From contig OW285191.1 in the NCBI GenBank assembly GCA_935421135.1, forward strand, positions 12,341,700 through 12,405,699: DNA of 64,000 nt, in the 5' to 3' direction. Made by a program: the position numbers and the translations under genes. Shown here in pieces: positions 61,101 through 64,000 of this stretch. A model generated the notes under the pieces. The model was not told where the DNA came from, made no database searches, and worked only from the letters and a program-made list of their open reading frames with translations. The first letter of the stretch is position 1, and each line of letters begins with the position of its first letter. This DNA is from Bugulina stolonifera (Eukaryota; Bryozoa; Gymnolaemata; Cheilostomatida; Bugulidae).

Positions 61101-63865
61101 TCCAGTACAGCACCTATGAAATACTGGGAGGGGGTCATGACGGTGGTGCATTGTAGAACTAGGGTTAAAATCATTATTTGTCAGTGGCCATTGGCCAACA
61201 TATTTGCCCATTTCTTCAAATGTCTTGGATCCCAAACTATGCCTCAGCTAGTTTACTGAAACTGTATGTATCTGATACATGTATATTACGTAATGTGCGT
61301 TATGTTAGTGATATACAACCAAAGATAGTAACATCTTCTCCCAGACTAGACATTACATTGATAAGACTGGTACCAGACAATATCTGCTGTGTGTTCACCT
61401 TTATATTGTGTGCTATAACCATTAGCTGATGACGTGGTTGGGGCACCCTCTATGGAAGCCATTCGAATCCATAAACTGTATAAGAAAGCTATGGCTAAGC
61501 AACAGAATGATTTAAGAAAGGTGGAGAAGAAACACAAGAAGGTAATATAATCCATCCCACTTCCTGTTTGCCACACCCCCTCTCTCTTTGGCTGTCTCCA
61601 CCCACTTATATTACAGTACTAGTACCTGATGTATACAATATACACTTGGGATTATCATATATGCACTATGCGCTAATTCGTGAATAATTTAGTTCCGAAA
61701 TATAGCTGACCAAAAATTCTGCCCCAGGTTTTGTGGAAATTCGTACCTTCCAAGGGTGATGTGTATGACATAGCTAAGACTGCATTGTCTATATCATTCT
61801 GACAACATGAATGTAGTAGTTATTATATTTCTGTTTCTTCTGCTCTAACATTGTGTGGTACGTTGTGTAACTAATGGCACTGACTACATTACAGAGGATT
61901 CTTCTCCACAATTGTACATTCGATACTAAACCAAAGTATAGAACACTAAGAGTGAGTAACTGGTGCCTAGGTCTCTCTATACAAGCACGTGTCTTATAAC
62001 TAAACTAACTTACCTTGCCATTTACAAGTATATGTATAACGGTTAGGGTTTACTCACACATATATACAGCCGTCTTAACTTTGCATGACTTCCCTCCTCT
62101 CCTGCTAGGTAAATGCATGTAGGTGATGGTGTCGGTGGTAGAAGAAGCCGATTGAATGTAGCTTGCTATATGCTTATCCTTTTTGTATTTATGACTGCAA
62201 CTTATGACCAAGTAGAGATTTTATTGTCAACAGAAATTTTATTACCCTGAGGTTCTCATCTTCACTTGCATATCAACAACCATGCTTGCCCTGACCCAGT
62301 TGTCAAATCATGGTTTAACTTATAAAACACTTGCTTGCAATGATTCTTCCTAAATTGACTTGACCTTCACTGACTTGACTTCGCTGACTCGACTTTTACT
62401 GATTTCGCTGACTTGACTTTTGCTGACTTGACTTTCGCTGACTTGATTTTTGCTGACTTGACTTGACAGACTTGGTTTCACTGACTTACATGTAAATTCA
62501 CTGATTTACTTGCCTTGAGTTTCACTGCACATCAAGCCATTGATGTACAGACTAAAAAATAGTATTATTTATCTATGCGTGTGTGTAATACTTAGCCTTG
62601 TATTACTTGCTAACCAGGGAGCTAAATATCAAGGCAGTGTTTGGACTGTTCTTTACATGATTTACAAACATATTAGCTACACCTCATGCATGCATAATGG
62701 TGATGCAAACTTTGTATTGGGTAACTGTTATCGTTTAAGTTGATGAATATGTATTTGGACTTGAAGTAACCTGACTTAAAGTTAAATGTAAGTTGTGCTA
62801 GATTTAAAGCCTTTATATTTTCATGTAATGAAAATGATGGTCAAATTTTAAATTGAGCTGTCGTCATATCTTAGCATAATATAATAAACATTGACAGGAA
62901 TTCTTTGATAGCTACTTGATTAACTGGTTCAGAACCACAAGCTGGTTCATGTACTACATGCCACTGGTTCATGTACTACATGCTGTACTACGTAGCACGT
63001 TGCATTTTATAATTTACTTGATGTATTCTAGGGTGTATTAAGCCATGGCAAGTCACAGAGATGTGCTGTGGAGAGGTTACTCAAGGAACACGCAAAGGAG
63101 GTAAAACAGTTTGAGAAGAAGAGACACCGATCTCTAAGAACAGCCGCTAAAAATGGCACCTTCAAGCAGATGAAACACGCTACCAGCAATGAGTTTACTA
63201 GCATGTTGAAGAGACATGATCACCAGGTACTTGATGGTTACATGTCTACTATGTGTCTAAATTTCTACTGTGTCTACATGTCTACTATGTGTCTACATGT
63301 CTACAATGTGTCTACATGTCTACAATGTGTCTACATGTCTACTATGTGTCTACTATGTATGTGTCTACACGTCTACTATGTGTCTACATGTCTACAATGT
63401 GTCTACATGTCTACTATGTGTCTACATGTCTACTATGTGTCTACTATGTATGTGTCTACACGTCTACTATGTGTTTACTGTGTATCTCATTCATATCCTC
63501 TTGCTGATTGGCTAGTCATGCTATTCATCTATATGTTTATTGGTTGGTACACTATTCACCATGCTGTGATTGGTTGTTTAATGACATAGCTGAAGGATAC
63601 AGAGAAACATCACATGAGCTCCCACCTAGATGTGTACAAAGAGTATTATAATGAACAACTGAATGTTAGACTGAGGTACTGCCAGCCGCTGCACGACTGC
63701 TCAGTGCGGGTGGTAGAGAGACACCACATTGATAAGCAGCGTAGAATAGATAAGCTCCACGACAAGCAGAAGAGTCAGATGTTGCAGCTCATGCATTCCA
63801 AACTCAAGTACAAAGTGAAGGAGCTGCAGCAGAAACATAAAGACAGGCATGAGCTGGCAAGGTGA
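28929..63865 (+). CDS. PLCB: Phospholipase C-beta (28 constitutive coding exons found, about 1291 aa)
   Basis: This enzyme hydrolyses PIP2 at the plasma membrane to IP3 and diacylglycerol and, in animals, is activated by Gq alpha and G beta-gamma. The start [14 protein letters not shown] matches the conserved PLC-beta N-terminus, which fixes the ATG at 28929. The exons (listed in the domain entries below) join without a break in phase to 3876 bases including the stop. Order: PH (about 1-140), EF-hands (about 140-320), X box (about 355-510), acidic linker (about 510-650), Y box (about 655-780), C2 (about 800-930) and a long helical C-terminal domain (about 950-1291) that marks the beta class. 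Catalytic residues seen are H366-N367, E396, D398, H414, E448, R720 and Y722, so it should be active. Beta members are usually about 1200 aa. The stop TGA at 63863-63865 follows AG|GTGATC, so a further exon beyond the window cannot be excluded. Which vertebrate paralogue is nearest was not determined. Confidence 0.95.
30338..30417 (+). repeat. Left remnant of the 26-bp splice-donor minisatellite
   Basis: About three units of the 26-bp repeat starting in the last bases of exon 2 (CTACT|GTAAGTACTGTATA). The first unit includes the genuine donor. The array is interrupted at 30418 by a hAT-type element and resumes at 38057. Confidence 0.92.
31637..33145. repeat. About 535-bp tandem repeat, 3 copies, each ending in a CATGTA palindrome
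   Basis: Units start at AAATATGATTGCTGTTGAATC (31641, 32173 and 32710), spaced 532 and 537 bp. Each contains an inverted pair (CATTTTGGTTGTAATAT ... ATATTACAACCAAAAT) around an array of CATGTA/CATGT words of differing length (longest in the first unit). The third copy is cut short. Each unit could fold into a long hairpin. Open frames running through the CATGTA array (HVHVHV peptides) are not genes. Confidence 0.9.
33140..34080. repeat. Direct repeat pair inside the hAT-type element
   Basis: 33145-33470 and 33752-34075 share CTGCGAGCTCAGGGCTGAGT, CCACCCTTCTTGAGAAACTTG, AGCATTCCAGTCCATT and ATGGTAATGGA(A/G)CGGGTTC in the same order, about 605 bp apart, with a distinct spacer. Confidence 0.85.
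35180..36720. repeat. Nested inverted repeats inside the hAT-type element
   Basis: 35200-35690 and 36045-36320 are inverted copies (CTCGAGTTAAAGACTCTCAC against GTGAGAGTCTTTAACTTGAG; CATTGGGCAGCTGT against ACAGCTGCCCAATG). 36580-36720 repeats 35490-35620 directly and 35715-35800 in inverse. A related single copy sits in the other hAT-type element at 13495-13945. Transcribed RNA could form extensive duplex. Confidence 0.8.
36942..37074. repeat. Two adjacent palindromes
   Basis: 36942-36978 reads AAGTAAAAACTTTGACTC and its inverse around one central base. 36978-37074 has arms TAGTTACTAG...TAGTCGATAGATAGAC and GTCTATCTATCGACTA...CTAGTAACTA. Both would extrude as hairpins or cruciforms. Confidence 0.88.
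38057..39395 (+). repeat. 26-bp splice-donor minisatellite, about 51 copies
   Basis: The unit ACTGTAAGTACTGTATATAC followed by CCCT and a variable pair (CT, AT or a GTTG variant) repeats about 51 times. Every copy keeps (AC or GT)TG TAAGTA, a strong 5' splice-site consensus, and the CTACT that ends exon 2. Variant units appear in the same order in two blocks exactly 754 bp (29 units) apart (for example at 38147 and 38901), showing a higher-order duplication. Confidence 0.95.
40316..40780. repeat. 25-bp minisatellite, about 18 copies
   Basis: The unit is TGTACAGTATACAGCATACACTGGC with some copies carrying GTAGGCCTACAG in place of GTACAG. Both variants are palindromic at that point. It lies in PLC-beta intron 2. 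Open frames on both strands through it are repeat artefacts. Confidence 0.95.
43014..43133 (+). CDS. PLCB: Candidate cassette exon in the PH domain (40 codons)
   Basis: Flanked by AACAG and by the strong donor AAA|GTGAGT. It is open in the required frame for exactly 120 bases, so it could be included or skipped without changing the frame. The peptide is Ser/Thr-rich ([16 protein letters not shown]) and has no counterpart in known PLC-beta PH domains, where it would sit between the KYAKSPK strand and the following variable loop. The acceptor's pyrimidine tract is weak. It may be an alternative exon or a chance open stretch. Confidence 0.4.
46665..50032 (+). CDS. PLCB: PLC-beta exons 6-8: EF-hands and start of catalytic X box
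   Basis: Exon 6 is 46665-46877 ([19 protein letters not shown]), exon 7 47644-47846 ([19 protein letters not shown], a hallmark of the family) and exon 8 49886-50032 ([15 protein letters not shown]). Exon 8 carries catalytic H366 and N367. EF-hands in PLC-beta are structural and form the Gq alpha binding surface with the C2 domain. The intron between exons 7 and 8 holds an 11-bp minisatellite of over 1.1 kb. Confidence 0.93.
46893..46985. repeat. 30-bp tandem repeat, 3 copies
   Basis: ACTACAAGCTATCCTCTTCC plus TTTAAC and a short link, three copies, starting about 15 bp after the donor of exon 6. Confidence 0.9.
48050..49217. repeat. 11-bp minisatellite, about 106 copies
   Basis: The unit is ACTGTTACTAG with variants (TTTTACTAG, GTTACTTG, AATGTTACTAG) that recur in blocks, indicating higher-order duplication. 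It lies in the PLC-beta intron between exons 7 and 8 and occupies over half of it. Confidence 0.97.
50828..52382 (+). CDS. PLCB: PLC-beta exons 9-11: rest of catalytic X box
   Basis: Exon 9 is 50828-51071 ([29 protein letters not shown]), exon 10 51849-51933 ([20 protein letters not shown]) and exon 11 52292-52382 ([19 protein letters not shown]). Visible active-site residues are E396 and D398 (calcium ligands), H414 (THGFT) and E448 (SFENH). The KILIK segment supplies the lysines that contact substrate phosphates in the family. Tandem repeats begin at the donors of exons 9 and 10. Confidence 0.95.
51061..51640 (+). repeat. 38-bp minisatellite carrying the exon 9 donor, about 15 copies
   Basis: The unit contains TATGTCAACAGGTTAGTGTA, which repeats the last bases of exon 9 (CATGTCAACAG) and its GTTAGT donor, then CC(T/A)GAGCAATAC or CCTAGGCAATGCC. 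The genuine junction at 51071/51072 is the first unit. Confidence 0.93.
51934..51995. repeat. Short GTGTGTATAGATG repeat at the exon 10 donor
   Basis: Four or five copies of a 16-bp unit (AGATGGTGTGTATAG) starting directly behind GTAAGTG of the donor. It does not copy exonic bases. Confidence 0.8.
52934..54156 (+). CDS. PLCB: PLC-beta exons 12-15: X-Y linker
   Basis: Exons are 52934-53023, 53259-53399, 53680-53786 and 54076-54156. The stretch is low complexity and Ser/Asp-rich. It ends in an acidic run ([13 protein letters not shown]) like the one that blocks the active site in mammalian PLC-beta until the enzyme is pressed against the membrane; autoinhibition here is inferred from that likeness. 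About 140 residues over four small exons makes the linker longer than in most mammalian forms. The phases of exons 13 and 14 differ, so skipping single exons would break the frame. Confidence 0.85.
53395..53562 (+). repeat. Degenerate repeat starting at the exon 13 donor
   Basis: Four diverged copies of GTACATATGTACTAACTCGT plus GTGCTTATAT. The first copy is the donor itself (TCAG|GTACAT). Units vary from about 34 to 55 bp. Confidence 0.75.
54712..55055. repeat. 21-bp minisatellite, about 16 copies
   Basis: The unit is AGCACTACATGTATATACCGT with variants (ACTGT, CCTGTATAT, GTGCAT). It lies in the intron before exon 16. Open frames of up to 222 codons through it on both strands are repeat artefacts. 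Confidence 0.96.
55127..56298 (+). CDS. PLCB: PLC-beta exons 16-18: catalytic Y box and start of C2
   Basis: Exon 16 is 55127-55223 ([20 protein letters not shown]), exon 17 55580-55737 ([28 protein letters not shown]) and exon 18 56092-56298 ([40 protein letters not shown]). R720 and Y722 in LSRIYP are the conserved substrate contacts. I place the exon 18 donor at AGA|GTAAGT, because this gives exactly the family spacing (TVSVR-VLSGYFL). A donor six bases upstream (TCA|GTAAGA) would drop two residues. Exon 18 has a minisatellite on each side. Confidence 0.93.
55850..56098 (+). repeat. 32-bp minisatellite carrying the exon 18 acceptor, about 7 copies
   Basis: Two alternating unit types (TACCAGGTGTTCTGTACATT and GTCAGATGTCCTGTACATCA) form a 64-bp higher-order unit. 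The first type contains TACCAG|GTGTTCTG, identical to the real acceptor and first eight bases of exon 18 (start 56092). The genuine junction is the last unit. Confidence 0.93.
56283..56690 (+). repeat. About 29-bp minisatellite carrying the exon 18 donor, about 14 copies
   Basis: Units contain ACTGTATCAG(GTAGA)GTAAGTGTTGATAG. The first is the genuine end of exon 18 (ACTGTATCAGTAAGA|GTAAGTGTTG). Copies differ in whether GTAGA, TTGGA or nothing stands before GTAAGTG. Confidence 0.93.
56712..57557 (+). CDS. PLCB: PLC-beta exons 19-21: C2 domain
   Basis: Exon 19 is 56712-56876 ([33 protein letters not shown]), exon 20 57195-57294 ([20 protein letters not shown]) and exon 21 57453-57557 ([19 protein letters not shown]). 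The order and spacing are those of the PLC-beta C2 domain, which packs on the catalytic core and binds Gq alpha with the following helix-turn-helix. Confidence 0.95.
57816..63865 (+). CDS. PLCB: PLC-beta exons 22-28: C-terminal regulatory domain
   Basis: Exons are 57816-57988 ([15 protein letters not shown]), 58277-58466, 60899-60982, 61426-61541 ([19 protein letters not shown]), 61895-61951, 63032-63226 and 63590-63865. The first segment corresponds to the proximal Gq-binding helices. From about residue 1080 the sequence is highly charged and helical ([33 protein letters not shown]), as in the distal coiled-coil domain that binds membranes and accelerates Gq GTP hydrolysis. No C-terminal PDZ-binding motif is present if the TGA after HELAR is used. 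Two short candidate cassettes lie between the second and third of these exons. Confidence 0.85.
58686..58736 (+). CDS. PLCB: Candidate 51-nt cassette exon
   Basis: Acceptor CTGTTAG and donor CTTT|GTAAGT. It is open in the phase left by the previous exon (1) and ends in phase 1, adding 17 residues ([16 protein letters not shown] type). Conservation cannot be judged, so it may be chance. Confidence 0.3.
59184..59225 (+). CDS. PLCB: Candidate 42-nt cassette exon
   Basis: Acceptor TATTGCAG and donor ATAA|GTAAGT. It is open in phase 1 and ends in phase 1, so it can be skipped cleanly. It adds [14 protein letters not shown], a Ser/Thr/Pro-rich segment like its neighbours. An alternative donor (GTA|GTGAGT) lies 13 bases upstream but would shift the frame. 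Confidence 0.4.
59226..60898. other. PLC-beta intron, no further exon seen
   Basis: A large intron section with AT-rich sequence and a frame at 59515-59745 that lacks splice support in the required phase. Confidence 0.45.
62355..62500. repeat. Degenerate TGACTTGACTTTTGC tandem repeat
   Basis: About nine diverged copies of a 12- to 18-bp unit (CTGACTTGACTT with CGCTGA or TGCTGA links) in the intron before exon 27 (63032-63226). Confidence 0.75.
63238..63480. repeat. 19-bp minisatellite behind the exon 27 donor, about 12 copies
   Basis: The unit is TCTACATGTCTACTATGTG with a GTATGTG variant forming a longer duplicated block. It starts about 12 bp behind the donor (CACCAG|GTACTT at 63227) of the penultimate exon. 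It does not copy the junction itself. Confidence 0.93.
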
Positions 63866-64000
63866 TCCTCTCCCACAACTATATCCATATTTTATTCATA
63901 TCTATTGTAGTCATACAAGGGGCTAGTGTAGGGTGAAAATATGGAGAAAGCCTTAGTTCTACACCAATACTAAATCAGGAGAGTTGCCTTCTCTATTCAC

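Overview
This is an AT-rich animal (metazoan) nuclear window. Genes are split by GT-AG introns, and there are many tandem repeats, DNA transposons and LTR fragments. A complete phospholipase C-beta gene, which is an animal signalling enzyme, together with small secreted cysteine-rich proteins and a tyrosine-tailed receptor, suggests an early-branching marine invertebrate such as a sponge. The lineage is inference; no sequence here names the species.

Left part (1 to about 24 kb), all genes on the minus strand: the 5' end of a gene for a secreted protein (1-1094, running off the window); two recent paralogues for 87- and 86-aa secreted cysteine-rich proteins (4536-5634 and 9356-11047) that lie in a segmental duplication and keep matching TATA boxes; a five-exon gene for a 518-aa single-pass receptor-like protein with a tail rich in tyrosine motifs (16661-20736); and a third, diverged member of the cysteine-rich family (22739-23799). 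Most of these models were assembled from splice signals and reading phase. In all five, a very short first exon begins the signal peptide and an intron interrupts it. Mobile DNA in this part: three related LTR-like copies, a Harbinger-type MITE in the intron of one cysteine-rich gene, a tRNA-derived SINE, and a 3.3-kb hAT-type element with perfect 8-bp target duplications that contains a copia-like LTR.

Middle (24-28.9 kb): intergenic DNA with no gene that I can support.

Right part (28.9-63.9 kb), plus strand: one PLC-beta gene. I could follow 28 constitutive coding exons whose phases join into one frame of 1291 codons plus stop (PH, EF-hands, X box, acidic linker, Y box, C2, long coiled-coil C-terminus), plus three candidate in-frame cassette exons. 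Its second intron is over 11 kb and holds a 26-bp minisatellite split by a 7.6-kb hAT-type element (8-bp duplication GTATATAC on both sides).

The most unusual feature is that several minisatellites in this gene begin at, or contain copies of, an exon-intron junction. The genome therefore carries dozens of copies of the same splice site next to the genuine one: donors of exons 2, 9, 13 and 18, and the acceptor of exon 18.
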